Of a stretch of 64,000 nucleotides of DNA, positions 43,877 to 53,017 are shown in pieces. The DNA is taken from the NCBI RefSeq assembly GCF_024359545.1, contig NZ_JAKQZG010000004.1:248001-312000 (forward strand), written 5' to 3'. Each line of letters opens with the position of its first letter. The stretch's first letter is position 1. The position numbers and the translations under genes are program-made. This DNA comes from Jiella marina. Its GTDB lineage: Bacteria > Pseudomonadota > Alphaproteobacteria > Rhizobiales > Rhizobiaceae. The notes beneath the pieces are model-generated. The model made no database searches and was not told the DNA's origin. It was given only the letters and a program-made list of their open reading frames with translations.

Positions 43877-45354
43877 TGGCGAACGAGACCAAAGGCCCGA
43901 TCCGGTTCGTCCTCAACGGTGAGACAAGGGAAGTTGCGGGCCTCAAGCCCACGACCACGCTGCTCGACTATCTGCGCGGGCCGGAACGCCTCACCGGCAC
44001 CAAGGAAGGTTGCGCGGAAGGCGATTGTGGTGCCTGCACGGTGCTCGTCGCCGAACCGGATGGCGAGGGCGGGCTCAGGCGTCGCTCGGTCAATGCCTGC
44101 ATCCAGTTCCTGCCGGCGATGAACGGCCGCTCGATCGAGACGGTGGAATATCTCGGTCGAGACGGGCTGACGCCGCTGCAGACCGCCATGGTCGAGAAGC
44201 ACGCCAGCCAGTGTGGCTTCTGCACACCGGGTTTCGTCGTGCAACTCCAGGCGGGCTGGCTGACCGGTGCGCTCACCGACCGCCAGTTGGTCAAGGACGT
44301 GATCTCGGGCAATCTCTGCCGCTGCACCGGTTACGGGCCGATCATCGACGCAGGCGTCGAACTGGCAGCCCTGCCGGTCCCCGATACGAGCGCGGCCGAT
44401 CGCGCGCTCGCGACGAGGCTGGAGAGCTTCGAAGGCGAGGACGTGTTCTCCTATGAGGCTGCCGGTGGCCGCTGGTACGCGCCGACCAATGTCGACGATC
44501 TCGCCGACATCTATGCGGAAAATCCGGATGCGGTGCTCGTGGCGGGCGCGACCGATGTCGGTCTGTGGGTCACCAAGCAGCATCGCGAACTGCCGGCCCT
44601 GATCGATGTCAGCCATGTGCGCGACCTGATGATGGTCGAGGAGCGGGCCGACAAGATCTATTTCGGCGCGGTCGTCAGCCATCGTCAGGCGCGCGAGGTC
44701 CTGGCCGATATCCACCCGGATCTCGGCGAGATGATGCGGCGCTTCGCCGGCTATCAGATCCGCAATGCCGGCACGATTGGCGGCAATATCGCCAACGGAT
44801 CGCCGATCGGCGACCTGCCGCCCTGCCTGATCGCGCTGGGCAGTCGGCTCTTCCTGCGCAAGGGTGAAGACATCAGGGCCGTCGCGCTTGAGAACTTCTT
44901 CATCGAATACGGCAAGCAGGACCGGGCGAAGGGCGAGTTTGTGGCCGCTATCGAAGTGCCGCGGCTGACGGAGAACCAGCGCTTCTTCGCCCACAAGATC
45001 TCCAAGCGCTTCGACTCCGACATTTCCGCCGTCATGGCCGCCTTTTGTCTGACCTTCGATGGCGAGCTTGTCAGCGAAGCGCGCCTTGCCTTCGGCGGCA
45101 TGGCCGGCGTGCCGAAGCGCGCCTCGGCCGCCGAGGCCGCGCTTCTCGGGCGACCCTTCGACGCGGTCGCGGTCGAAGATGCGATGGCGGCGATGCTTCA
45201 GGATTTTCAGCCACTCACCGACATGCGCGCCTCGGCCGATTACCGGCTGAAGACAGCGCAGAACCTTCTGAAGCGCTTCCAGCTCGAACAGGCCAGCGGC
45301 GAGCACAGGCGGATCACGGGAGTCGACGCTTCCACCTTCGGGGAGGTCGCATGA
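43876..45354 (+). CDS. xdhA: Xanthine dehydrogenase small subunit (Fe-S and FAD)
   Basis: A 492-residue subunit. The first [2Fe-2S] site is GCAEGDCGACTVL (about 46-58). The second uses CGFCTPGF (about 114-121) and CRCTGYGPI (about 148-156). The FAD domain follows (about 195-370) with ATDVGLWVTK and NAGTIGGNIANGSPIGDLPP (about 297-316), then the CO-dehydrogenase flavin C-terminal domain. It carries electrons from the molybdenum site to NAD. It overlaps uraH by one base and xdhB by four, so the three genes are translationally coupled. Confidence 0.96.
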   Translation: MANETKGPIRFVLNGETREVAGLKPTTTLLDYLRGPERLTGTKEGCAEGDCGACTVLVAEPDGEGGLRRRSVNACIQFLPAMNGRSIETVEYLGRDGLTPLQTAMVEKHASQCGFCTPGFVVQLQAGWLTGALTDRQLVKDVISGNLCRCTGYGPIIDAGVELAALPVPDTSAADRALATRLESFEGEDVFSYEAAGGRWYAPTNVDDLADIYAENPDAVLVAGATDVGLWVTKQHRELPALIDVSHVRDLMMVEERADKIYFGAVVSHRQAREVLADIHPDLGEMMRRFAGYQIRNAGTIGGNIANGSPIGDLPPCLIALGSRLFLRKGEDIRAVALENFFIEYGKQDRAKGEFVAAIEVPRLTENQRFFAHKISKRFDSDISAVMAAFCLTFDGELVSEARLAFGGMAGVPKRASAAEAALLGRPFDAVAVEDAMAAMLQDFQPLTDMRASADYRLKTAQNLLKRFQLEQASGEHRRITGVDASTFGEVA

Positions 45355-47774
45355 TGGACGAGACCCGCATTCAGGATCGCGGCGGGGCCGGCGAGCCGGG
45401 TGTCGTTGAGCTCGACGAACGTCCGCCCGCCCATGAGGAGAGGATCAAGGGTGGTGTGGCCAGCCCCACGGCCCATGACAGCGGCCGCAAGCATGTGACC
45501 GGGCTGGCCCGTTACGCCGACGACGAGCCGGAACTGCCGGGAACGCTGCAGGTCTACATCGCCATGAGCGAGCGGGCTCATGCGAAGATCGTTGCGATGG
45601 ACCTTTCGAAGGTGCGCCAGGCGCCGGGCGTCGTGGTGGTCCTGACGGCGGACGACATTCCCGGCCAGAACGACTATTCGCCCGTCTTCGGTGACGATCC
45701 GATCTTTCCGCCGACGAGCGGTCCCGAGGCGATCGTTCAATATGTCGGTCAGCCGATCTTCGCTGTCGCCGCGGAAACGCTCGGGGCGGCCCGGCAGGCC
45801 GCGAAGCTTGCAGTCGTCGAGTATGAGGACAAGCCGGCGGCGATCACCTTCGAGGCGGCGCTGGCTGCCGCTGGTGAGGAGGGGCACGACCTCCTCGCCC
45901 CCCATGAAATGCGGATCGGCGACGTCGATGCGGCGCTTGGCGAGGCGCCGCACAGGGTCATGGGCCGGGTCGAGGTGGGCGGCCAGGATCACTTCTATCT
46001 CGAGGGGCAGATCGCCTATTCGATCCCGCTCGAAGACCGCGACGTGCTGGTGCGCTCCTCGACCCAGCATCCCTCCGAGGTCCAGCATAATGTCGCGAAG
46101 ATGCTGGGCGTCCCGGACCATGCGGTGACGGTCGAGCTCCGGCGCATGGGCGGCGGCTTCGGCGGCAAGGAAAGCCAGCCGGCGCTCTTCGCCGCAGTCA
46201 CCGCCCTTGCAGCGGTGAAGACCGGGCGACCGGCGAAATGCCGGCTCGACCGCGACGATGACATGGTGATGACCGGAAAGCGCCATGAAGTGCGGATCGA
46301 CTACGCGGTCGGCTATCAGGAGGACGGCCGGATCGCGGCCGGCGATTTCTCCCATCTCGTGCGCTGCGGATATTCCTCCGACCTGTCCGGTGCCATCGCC
46401 GACCGGGCGATGTTTCACGCCGACAACGCCTACCGGCTTCCCGCCGCGCGCATCCTTTCGCGACGGCTGAAGACGCACACCGTGTCCAACACCGCCTTTC
46501 GCGGTTTCGGCGGCCCCCAGGGCATGGTCGGCATCGAGCGGGTCATGGACCGGATCGCCTTCGAGGCGGGGCTCGACCCGCTGGACGTGCGCAAGGCGAA
46601 TTTCTATCCGTCCTTCGATTCCGGCGAAGAGCCGGGCGTGACCCCCTATCACATGGAGGTGACGGACTCGATCATCGCCGAACTCGTCGATGAGCTGGAG
46701 GCATCTTCCGACTATCGCTGCCGGCGCGAGGCGGTGCGGGCGTTCAACGCGAAGAGCCCGATCCTAAAGAAGGGCCTCGCCCTGACGCCGGTGAAGTTCG
46801 GCATCTCCTTCACCACCTCCCACCTCAATCAGGCCGGCGCGCTGGTCCATGTCTACAAGGACGGTTCTGTTCATCTGAACCATGGCGGCACGGAAATGGG
46901 GCAGGGGCTCTTCACCAAGGTCGCACAGGTGGTGGCCGAAGAATTCCAGATCGACCTCGACAAGGTGAAGATCACGGCGACCACCACCGCCAAGGTGCCC
47001 AACACCTCGGCGACGGCGGCCTCCTCGGGCTCCGATCTCAACGGCATGGCGGCGAAGGCCGCCGCCGCCACGATCAAGGACCGGCTGATCGATTACGCCG
47101 CCGAGCGCTATCACGTGCCCCGCGAGCAGGTGGTGTTCGAGGCGAACCGCGTCCGCATCGGCAATGCCGAGAAGCGCTTCTCCGATCTCGTCGGCGAGGC
47201 CTATCTCGCCCGCGTCTCGCTGTCCTCCACCGGCTTTTATGCGACCCCTGGCGTCAATTACGACCGCGAGACCGCAAGCGGCCGGCCTTTCTATTATTTC
47301 GCCTATGGTGCGGCCTGTTCGGAAGTCGTCATCGATACGCTCACCGGCGAATACAAGCTTCTGCGCGCCGATATCCTCCACGATGTCGGCAAGTCGCTGA
47401 ACCCGGCGATCGACATGGGCCAGATCGAAGGCGGCTTCATCCAGGGCATGGGCTGGCTGACCATGGAAGAGCTCTGGTGGGACGACAAGGGACGCCTCAA
47501 AACCCACGCCCCCTCGACCTACAAGATCCCGACCGCCAACGACCGCCCGGACGATCTGCGCATCAGGATCTGGGAAAAGGGCGAGAATCGCTCCGAAACG
47601 GTCTACCGTTCGAAGGCGGTGGGCGAGCCGCCCTTCATGCTGGCAATCTCGGTGTTCTCGGCGCTCACCGATGCGGTGATCGCGGCAGGGGATGGAAGGG
47701 CGTTTCCAAACCTCGATGCGCCGGCGACGCCGGAGCGCGTGCTGCGGGCGGTGGAAGACGTGCGGGGGAACTAA
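45351..47774 (+). CDS. xdhB: Xanthine dehydrogenase molybdopterin-binding subunit
   Basis: An 807-residue catalytic subunit that oxidises hypoxanthine to xanthine and xanthine to urate. The ATG at 45351 overlaps the xdhA stop (ATGA). After about 40 extra N-terminal residues come the aldehyde oxidase/xanthine dehydrogenase a/b hammerhead domain (GLARYADDEPELPGTLQVYI) and the Mo-binding domain with GGGFGGKESQPALFA (about 265), NTAFRGFGGPQGM (about 381-393) and LNHGGTEMGQGLFTKV (about 504-519). The late GEPPFMLAISVFSAL region with catalytic Glu is intact. The cofactor is sulfurated Mo-MPT, inserted by XdhC. Confidence 0.96.
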   Translation: MMDETRIQDRGGAGEPGVVELDERPPAHEERIKGGVASPTAHDSGRKHVTGLARYADDEPELPGTLQVYIAMSERAHAKIVAMDLSKVRQAPGVVVVLTADDIPGQNDYSPVFGDDPIFPPTSGPEAIVQYVGQPIFAVAAETLGAARQAAKLAVVEYEDKPAAITFEAALAAAGEEGHDLLAPHEMRIGDVDAALGEAPHRVMGRVEVGGQDHFYLEGQIAYSIPLEDRDVLVRSSTQHPSEVQHNVAKMLGVPDHAVTVELRRMGGGFGGKESQPALFAAVTALAAVKTGRPAKCRLDRDDDMVMTGKRHEVRIDYAVGYQEDGRIAAGDFSHLVRCGYSSDLSGAIADRAMFHADNAYRLPAARILSRRLKTHTVSNTAFRGFGGPQGMVGIERVMDRIAFEAGLDPLDVRKANFYPSFDSGEEPGVTPYHMEVTDSIIAELVDELEASSDYRCRREAVRAFNAKSPILKKGLALTPVKFGISFTTSHLNQAGALVHVYKDGSVHLNHGGTEMGQGLFTKVAQVVAEEFQIDLDKVKITATTTAKVPNTSATAASSGSDLNGMAAKAAAATIKDRLIDYAAERYHVPREQVVFEANRVRIGNAEKRFSDLVGEAYLARVSLSSTGFYATPGVNYDRETASGRPFYYFAYGAACSEVVIDTLTGEYKLLRADILHDVGKSLNPAIDMGQIEGGFIQGMGWLTMEELWWDDKGRLKTHAPSTYKIPTANDRPDDLRIRIWEKGENRSETVYRSKAVGEPPFMLAISVFSALTDAVIAAGDGRAFPNLDAPATPERVLRAVEDVRGN

Positions 47775-47819
47775 GAGCGGCGTATGAGCTCGAGGGGATT
47801 CAGCGAATGCGGTTCCGAT

Positions 47820-47856
47820 CTGGCATTCACGCCCGTTCGGTACTATGATTCAGTAC
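47820..47856 (+). promoter_or_regulatory. Candidate hicAB promoter with palindromic operator
   Basis: CTGGCA (47820-47825), an 18-bp spacer and TATGAT (47844-47849) form a reasonable sigma-70 promoter. The inverted repeat GTACT-N7-AGTAC (47840-47856) straddles the -10 box, where an antitoxin repressor would be expected to bind. hicA starts 8 bp downstream. Confidence 0.6.
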
Positions 47857-47863
47857 TAAGAGG

Positions 47864-48121
47864 ATGAAGAAGCGGCATCACCGCACGATCGAAGCAATCT
47901 TCGCGCGGCCGGTGAGTGGCACGATCCGTTGGAGCGACATCGAGGCGATGTTTGTCGAGCTTGGAGCAACGGTCGAAGAGCGTGCAGGATCTCGCGTGGG
48001 TGTTCGGCTCTTCGGCGAAGTCCGGGTCTTTCATCGTCCGCATCCACGCCCCGAGACCGACAAGGGCGCAGTCGCCAGCATTCGCCAATGGCTCGAATCG
48101 CATGGGGTAAAGCCGCTTTGA
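47864..48121 (+). CDS. hicA: HicA-type toxin
   Basis: An 85-residue basic protein with a dsRNA-binding-like HicA layout: IRWSDIEAMFVELGATVEER (about 21-40), then RAGSRVGVRLFGEVRVFHRP (about 41-59) in the strand region with the catalytic His, and KGAVASIRQWLESHG. Such toxins cleave mRNA. It begins just after AGAGG, which serves as a weak ribosome-binding site. Its stop overlaps the start of hicB by four bases. It is wedged 89 bp after xdhB and before xdhC. Confidence 0.88.
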   Translation: MKKRHHRTIEAIFARPVSGTIRWSDIEAMFVELGATVEERAGSRVGVRLFGEVRVFHRPHPRPETDKGAVASIRQWLESHGVKPL

Positions 48122-48456
48122 ACAACATCATGGAGATCGAGGGACAGAAAGCCGTTGTCACCTTCGACCCGGAGATCGGAATGTTCCGGGGCGAGTTCAT
48201 TGGGCTGAGTGGTGGCGCTGATTTCTATGCAACCAGTGTCGATGGCTTGCGGGAAGAGGGACGTCTCTCGCTTCGGACATATCTGGAAATGTGTGCCGAG
48301 GACGGTATCGAGCCTTTCCGTCAGTTCTCGGGAAGGTTCAATGTTCGGATCGACGCCGAACTCCATCAGGCAGCGGTGACGGCAGCGAAAGCACAGCACA
48401 AGAGCCTGAACGAGTGGGTCGTGGACGCGATCGACCGGGCCGCTCGAGAAGGTTGA
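48118..48456 (+). CDS. hicB: HicB-type antitoxin
   Basis: A 112-residue antitoxin. I prefer the TTG at 48118 (MNNIMEIEGQKAV), because related HicB proteins often begin this way and it overlaps the hicA stop; the ATG at 48130 is an alternative giving 108 residues. The N-terminal partial RNase H-like domain has FDPEIGMFRGEFIGLSGGAD (about 19-38), and the C-terminal ribbon-helix-helix DNA-binding region is FNVRIDAELHQAAVTAAKAQ followed by SLNEWVVDAI. It should bind the palindrome at 47840-47856. It ends 2 bp before xdhC. Confidence 0.88.
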   Translation: MNNIMEIEGQKAVVTFDPEIGMFRGEFIGLSGGADFYATSVDGLREEGRLSLRTYLEMCAEDGIEPFRQFSGRFNVRIDAELHQAAVTAAKAQHKSLNEWVVDAIDRAAREG

Positions 48457-48458
48457 GC

Positions 48459-49358
48459 GTGCAGTATTCTAGCACCTCCGCATTGGCACAAACCGCGCTT
48501 GCAGCGGCTCGACCCGCAATTCTGGTCACCGTCGATCAGGCGCGCGGCTCCACCCCGCGCGAAGCTGGGGCGAGGATGCTGGTGACGGCGCAGGAGGTTG
48601 CCGGCACGATCGGCGGCGGGCGGCTGGAATTCGATGCGATCGACATGGCACGACGGATGCTCGCCGGCGAAGAGAGCGACGCCCGGATCGACGTGCCGCT
48701 TGGGCCCGAGATCGGCCAGTGTTGTGGGGGCAGGGTTTCGCTCACCTTCTGGCGAATGGACGCGGCATCACTCATCCGGCTTCAAGCAGAGGCGGAGGCA
48801 GAAAACGCCGAATCGCCGGCCGTCTTCATCTTCGGCGCCGGCCACACCGGCCGCGCTCTTGCGCAGGCCCTAGCGCCCCTGCCGCTGGCGATCGCGTTGA
48901 TCGATTCGCGGCCCGACACGCTCAAGGGACTTCCCGAAGGCATCCGCTGTATCGCTGCCGCGATGCCCGAGACGCTGATCGACGACGCGCCGGCGGGCTC
49001 GGCCTTCGTCGTCATGACCCATGACCACTCGCTCGATTTCCTGATCACGGCCGCGGCGCTCGGTCGCAAGGACGCGGCCTATGTCGGCATGATCGGCTCG
49101 GCCACCAAACGCGAGCGATTCCGCCGGCACCTCGCCGAAGACGGACGCGAGGCCGAGATCGAACGCCTGACCCTGCCGATCGGCGGCTCGGCGCTTCGCG
49201 ACAAGCGTCCTGCCGTGATCGCGGCAATGACGGTGGCCGAAATTGCGACTTGCCTGTTGAATGATCACGAGGAAAAGCTGCCGAGAAGCTTGGCAGCGGC
49301 CGGTGTCGGGTGCCATAGTGATCGCTCTAGGGATGAGCGAGGCGAGGGACAGGGCTGA
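48459..49358 (+). CDS. xdhC: Xanthine dehydrogenase accessory protein XdhC
   Basis: A 299-residue protein starting at GTG (48459) behind AGAAGG. The XdhC-CoxI domain has RGSTPREAGARMLV (about 26-39), VAGTIGGGRLEFDAI and GQCCGGRVSLTFW. The C-terminal Rossmann domain has FIFGAGHTGRALAQAL (about 124-139) and YVGMIGSATKRERFRRHL. XdhC binds and sulfurates the molybdenum cofactor for xanthine dehydrogenase. In most relatives it follows xdhB directly; here hicAB intervenes. It overlaps the next gene by one base (TGATG). Confidence 0.95.
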   Translation: MQYSSTSALAQTALAAARPAILVTVDQARGSTPREAGARMLVTAQEVAGTIGGGRLEFDAIDMARRMLAGEESDARIDVPLGPEIGQCCGGRVSLTFWRMDAASLIRLQAEAEAENAESPAVFIFGAGHTGRALAQALAPLPLAIALIDSRPDTLKGLPEGIRCIAAAMPETLIDDAPAGSAFVVMTHDHSLDFLITAAALGRKDAAYVGMIGSATKRERFRRHLAEDGREAEIERLTLPIGGSALRDKRPAVIAAMTVAEIATCLLNDHEEKLPRSLAAAGVGCHSDRSRDERGEGQG

Positions 49359-50923
49359 TGGCAGGGAAGGCGATGGCGCCGCGTCTGGAATTGAAGGACA
49401 TTTCCAAGCGCTTTCCCGGCGTGATCGCCAATGATCAGGTGTCGTTTCAGGTGCCAGCCGGCGCAATCCATGCGCTGCTGGGCGAAAACGGTGCCGGCAA
49501 ATCCACCCTCGTCAAGATCATCTATGGCGTGCAGCAGGCCGATGAGGGCGAAATCGTCTTCGACGGCGAACCGGTCCACATCGGCTCGCCCAAGGAGGCC
49601 CGCGCGCTCGGAATCGGCATGGTGTTCCAGCATTTTTCGCTGTTCGAGGCGATGACGGTGCTTGAAAACATCGCCCTTGGCATGGACAACCCGCCGCCGC
49701 GCCGCGAACTCGAAGCCCGCGTGCGCGAGGTTCTGAAGTCGTATGGGCTCTCGCTCGATCCCCATCGCTACGTCCACACGCTTTCGGTCGGCGAGCGCCA
49801 GCGTATCGAGATCGTACGCGCGCTCTTGCAGGAGCCGAAGCTTCTGATCATGGACGAGCCGACCTCGGTTCTGACGCCGCAGGAGGTCGAGCAACTCTTC
49901 GAGACCCTGCGCCGGCTTGCCAGCGAAGGCTGCTCGATCCTCTACATCTCCCACAAGCTCCACGAGATCAAAGCCTTGTGCGAGTCGGCGACGATCCTGC
50001 GCGGCGGCAAGGTGGTCGGAAGCTGCGACCCGCGCGAGGAATCCGCCCGCTCCATGGCCGAGATGATGATCGGCGGCAGTCTGAAGGATCTCTCCGGCAA
50101 GGAGAACTGCACCTATGGGGAAGATCGCTTCGTCGTCTCGAACCTCTCGGCGCCCGGCGAGCCGCCCTTCGGTACGAGCCTGAAAGACGTCTCGTTTTCG
50201 GTGCGCTCAGGGGAGATCTTCGGCATCGCGGGCGTTGCCGGCAATGGCCAGAACGAGCTTCTCGCGGTGCTTTCGGGCGAGGAACAGAACGACGTCTCGG
50301 GTTCGATTATCCTCGACGGTCAGGAACTGGCCGGCACAAGCGCCGGCGCCCGCCGCAAGGCGGGTCTCGCCAGCGCACCGGAAGAGCGCAACGGCCATGC
50401 CGCCGTGCCCGCGATGAACCTGACGGAGAATGCCATTCTCTCGGCGCGGGGGCGCATGGGACTTGCGAGCGGTGGCATCATCAAATCGGGCGCATCGCGG
50501 GACTATGCGGCCAGGGTCATCGACGCTTTCTCGGTGAAGGCGACCGGACCGGGCGCAGCCGCCGGCAGCCTGTCAGGCGGAAACCTGCAGAAATTTATCA
50601 TGGGCCGCGAGATCATGCAGAACCCCACGGTTCTGGTCGTCTCCCAGCCGACATGGGGTGTCGATGCGGGGGCGGCCTCCTTTATCCGTCAGGCGATGAT
50701 CGACATCGTCGACAAGGGCGCCTCGATCGTCGTCGTCAGCCAGGATCTGGACGAGCTTCTCGAGCTTTGCGATCGGTTGGCAGTCATCAATGAAGGAACG
50801 CTCTCCGAGGCGATGGACGTGAAGGGCATCTCGATCGAGCGGGTCGGCATGCTGATGGGCGGCATACACGGAGGAGGCGAAGGGGCTGCGGCGACCGGGA
50901 AGCAAGAGGGAGTGGCCGCGTGA
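49358..50923 (+). CDS. BMP-type nucleoside/purine ABC transporter, double ATPase
   Basis: A 521-residue protein with two ABC domains, as in RbsA/NupO. The first has Walker A GENGAGKST (about 43-51), signature LSVGERQRIEI and Walker B LLIMDEPTSVL. The second has the altered Walker A GVAGNGQNEL typical of this class, signature LSGGNLQKFIMG and the modified Walker B VVSQPTWGVDAG, so only the first site is fully canonical. It drives import through the two permeases that follow. Location after xdhC points to a purine or nucleoside substrate. It is coupled to both neighbours by overlaps. Confidence 0.94.
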   Translation: MAGKAMAPRLELKDISKRFPGVIANDQVSFQVPAGAIHALLGENGAGKSTLVKIIYGVQQADEGEIVFDGEPVHIGSPKEARALGIGMVFQHFSLFEAMTVLENIALGMDNPPPRRELEARVREVLKSYGLSLDPHRYVHTLSVGERQRIEIVRALLQEPKLLIMDEPTSVLTPQEVEQLFETLRRLASEGCSILYISHKLHEIKALCESATILRGGKVVGSCDPREESARSMAEMMIGGSLKDLSGKENCTYGEDRFVVSNLSAPGEPPFGTSLKDVSFSVRSGEIFGIAGVAGNGQNELLAVLSGEEQNDVSGSIILDGQELAGTSAGARRKAGLASAPEERNGHAAVPAMNLTENAILSARGRMGLASGGIIKSGASRDYAARVIDAFSVKATGPGAAAGSLSGGNLQKFIMGREIMQNPTVLVVSQPTWGVDAGAASFIRQAMIDIVDKGASIVVVSQDLDELLELCDRLAVINEGTLSEAMDVKGISIERVGMLMGGIHGGGEGAAATGKQEGVAA

Positions 50924-52065
50924 CGCTCTTGAAACTCGAGCCAAGGCGGGAGCAAAGCCGCGGCATGATGCTGGCTGCGCCGGTGATCGCCGTGGGGCTG
51001 ACCCTCGTGGTCGGAGCGATCGTCTTCACGCTTCTCGGCCATAACGGCCTTGCCGCGATCTACGAGATCTTCATTCGGCCGCTGTTCAACCCCTATCGCT
51101 GGCAGGACCTTTTGGTGAAGGCCGCCCCGCTTGCCATCATCGCCGTGGGGCTCGCGATCGGCTTTCGTGCCAATGTCTGGAACATCGGCGGGGAGGGGCA
51201 ATACATTCTCGGTGGCCTCGCCGGCACGGGGATAGCCCTCCTGACGCTCGACATGTCCGGCGGCTGGATCCTGCCGGTCATGCTCGTCTGCGGCATTCTC
51301 GGAGGCATGGCCTGGGCGGCGATTCCCGCAGCACTCAAGACCACGCTCGGGGTTAACGAGATCCTCTCGAGCCTGATGCTGAACTATGTGGCGATCCAGC
51401 TGCTCTATTATCTGATGCGCGGACCGTGGAAGGACCCGATGGGGTTCAACTTTCCCCAGACGGCGATGTTCTCCGCCGACCAGACGCTGCCCTACGCCAT
51501 TCCAGGCACGCTCATTCATCTCGGCATTCCGATCGCCATCGCGATCGCCTTGACCGCCTTCGGCGTGATGACGCGCACCATCACCGGTTTTCAGGTGCGC
51601 GTCGTGGGTCTGGCGCCCAAGGCCGCAGCCTATGGTGGTTTCGGCGCCGCCTCGACCGTGTGGCTGGCGCTGATGGTCGGCGGTGGACTTGCGGGGCTCG
51701 CGGGCATTCTGGAAGCCGCCGGACCCTTCGGCCAGATGGTGCCGCAGTTTCCGACAGGATACGGCTATACGGCGATCATCGTCGCCTTTCTCGGGCGGCT
51801 GAACCCGCTTGGTATTCTGGCCGCCGCGCTCGTCCTCGCGCTGACCTATGTGGGCGGCGAAAGCGCCCAGACGACCATCGGCCTGCCTTCTGCAGCCGCC
51901 GGCGTCTTCCAGGCAATGATGCTGTTCTTCCTGCTCGCGACCGACATTCTCGTTCGCTACCGGATCGTTTCCGGCAGCCCGGCCACCGCCCGCACGGCGC
52001 CGGCAAGCGAAACCGGGACTGCCGGTTCGTCCGAGGCCGCCAAGCCGAAGACGGTGACCGCATGA
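50920..52065 (+). CDS. BMP-type ABC transporter permease (NupP-like)
   Basis: A 381-residue permease starting at GTG (50920) in a GTGA overlap with the ATPase gene. The family signature FRANVWNIGGEGQYILGGLA (about 75-94) and GVNEILSSLMLNYVAIQLLY (about 144-163) are clear, with about nine membrane helices between 20 and 355. The last 25 residues are Ala/Thr-rich and hydrophilic. It is a half-channel of the nucleoside-type importer. Its stop overlaps the next permease start (ATGA). Confidence 0.94.
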   Translation: MTLLKLEPRREQSRGMMLAAPVIAVGLTLVVGAIVFTLLGHNGLAAIYEIFIRPLFNPYRWQDLLVKAAPLAIIAVGLAIGFRANVWNIGGEGQYILGGLAGTGIALLTLDMSGGWILPVMLVCGILGGMAWAAIPAALKTTLGVNEILSSLMLNYVAIQLLYYLMRGPWKDPMGFNFPQTAMFSADQTLPYAIPGTLIHLGIPIAIAIALTAFGVMTRTITGFQVRVVGLAPKAAAYGGFGAASTVWLALMVGGGLAGLAGILEAAGPFGQMVPQFPTGYGYTAIIVAFLGRLNPLGILAAALVLALTYVGGESAQTTIGLPSAAAGVFQAMMLFFLLATDILVRYRIVSGSPATARTAPASETGTAGSSEAAKPKTVTA

Positions 52066-52985
52066 GCCTCGATCTCCTCGTCGCGATTCTGATGACCGTC
52101 GCCGGCGCGGCGACACCGCTCCTGATCGCCGGGCTCGGCGAGCTGGTGGTGGAGAAGTCCGGCGTCCTCAATCTCGGCGTCGAAGGCATGATGCTGATCG
52201 GTGCCGTGACCGGCTTCGCCGTCGGCACCACGACCGGCTTGCCCGTCCTGGGCGCGGTCGTAGCCATGTTTGCGGCGGCGCTCGCCGCAGCGATCTTCGC
52301 CGTCCTGACGCTGACCCTCATGGCGAATCAGGTGGCGACGGGCCTCGCGCTGACGATCTTCGGCACCGGCGTTTCCGCCCTGATCGGCGCACCCTTCGTC
52401 GGAATCACCACCAATACGCTGGGACCGATCTTCCCGGACGCTCTGACATCGTCGCCGCTTCTGAGACTCGTCTTCGGCCATTCGCCGCTGGTCTATATCG
52501 GCCTTGCCCTGACTTTCGGCGTCGCGTGGTTCCTCAACCGCAGCCGCGCCGGGCTCATCCTGCGGGCGGTCGGCGAATCCGATTCCGCCGCCCATGCGAT
52601 CGGCTATCCGGTTCTCAAGGTACGCTATCTCGCCGTCCTTTTCGGCGGGGCGATGGCCGGGTTGGCCGGCTCTTATTATTCGCTGGTGCTGACCCCCATG
52701 TGGGCCGAGCGGCTGACGGCCGGGCGGGGCTGGATTGCCATCGCGCTGGTCGTCTTTGCCTCCTGGAAGCCGGGGCGGATGCTTCTGGGGGCCTATCTCT
52801 TCGGCCTCGTCATCACCATGGAACTGCAGGCCAAGGCGGCGGGCTTCAACATGTTCGCGCCCGAGTTCCTGGCCTCGCTTCCCTACATCGCCACGATTGC
52901 GGTTCTCGCGATCATCTCCGCCGCCAAGCGCGGCGGCACCAACGCGCCGGCCTGCCTCGGCAAGCCGTTCCGCGCGGCGACCTGA
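52062..52985 (+). CDS. BMP-type ABC transporter permease (NupQ-like)
   Basis: A 307-residue permease. The ATG at 52062 overlaps the previous stop. It has the signature GELVVEKSGVLNLGVEGMML (about 26-45) followed by GAVTGF, and a second conserved region GLSLGFGRR-like in other members that here reads LTLMANQVATGLALTIFGTG. About eight membrane helices are apparent. It completes the channel with 50920-52065. The binding protein follows 32 bp later. Confidence 0.93.
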   Translation: MSLDLLVAILMTVAGAATPLLIAGLGELVVEKSGVLNLGVEGMMLIGAVTGFAVGTTTGLPVLGAVVAMFAAALAAAIFAVLTLTLMANQVATGLALTIFGTGVSALIGAPFVGITTNTLGPIFPDALTSSPLLRLVFGHSPLVYIGLALTFGVAWFLNRSRAGLILRAVGESDSAAHAIGYPVLKVRYLAVLFGGAMAGLAGSYYSLVLTPMWAERLTAGRGWIAIALVVFASWKPGRMLLGAYLFGLVITMELQAKAAGFNMFAPEFLASLPYIATIAVLAIISAAKRGGTNAPACLGKPFRAAT

Positions 52986-53017
52986 ACCCACGAAAAGCTT
53001 CAGCAAGGAGACGCTTT

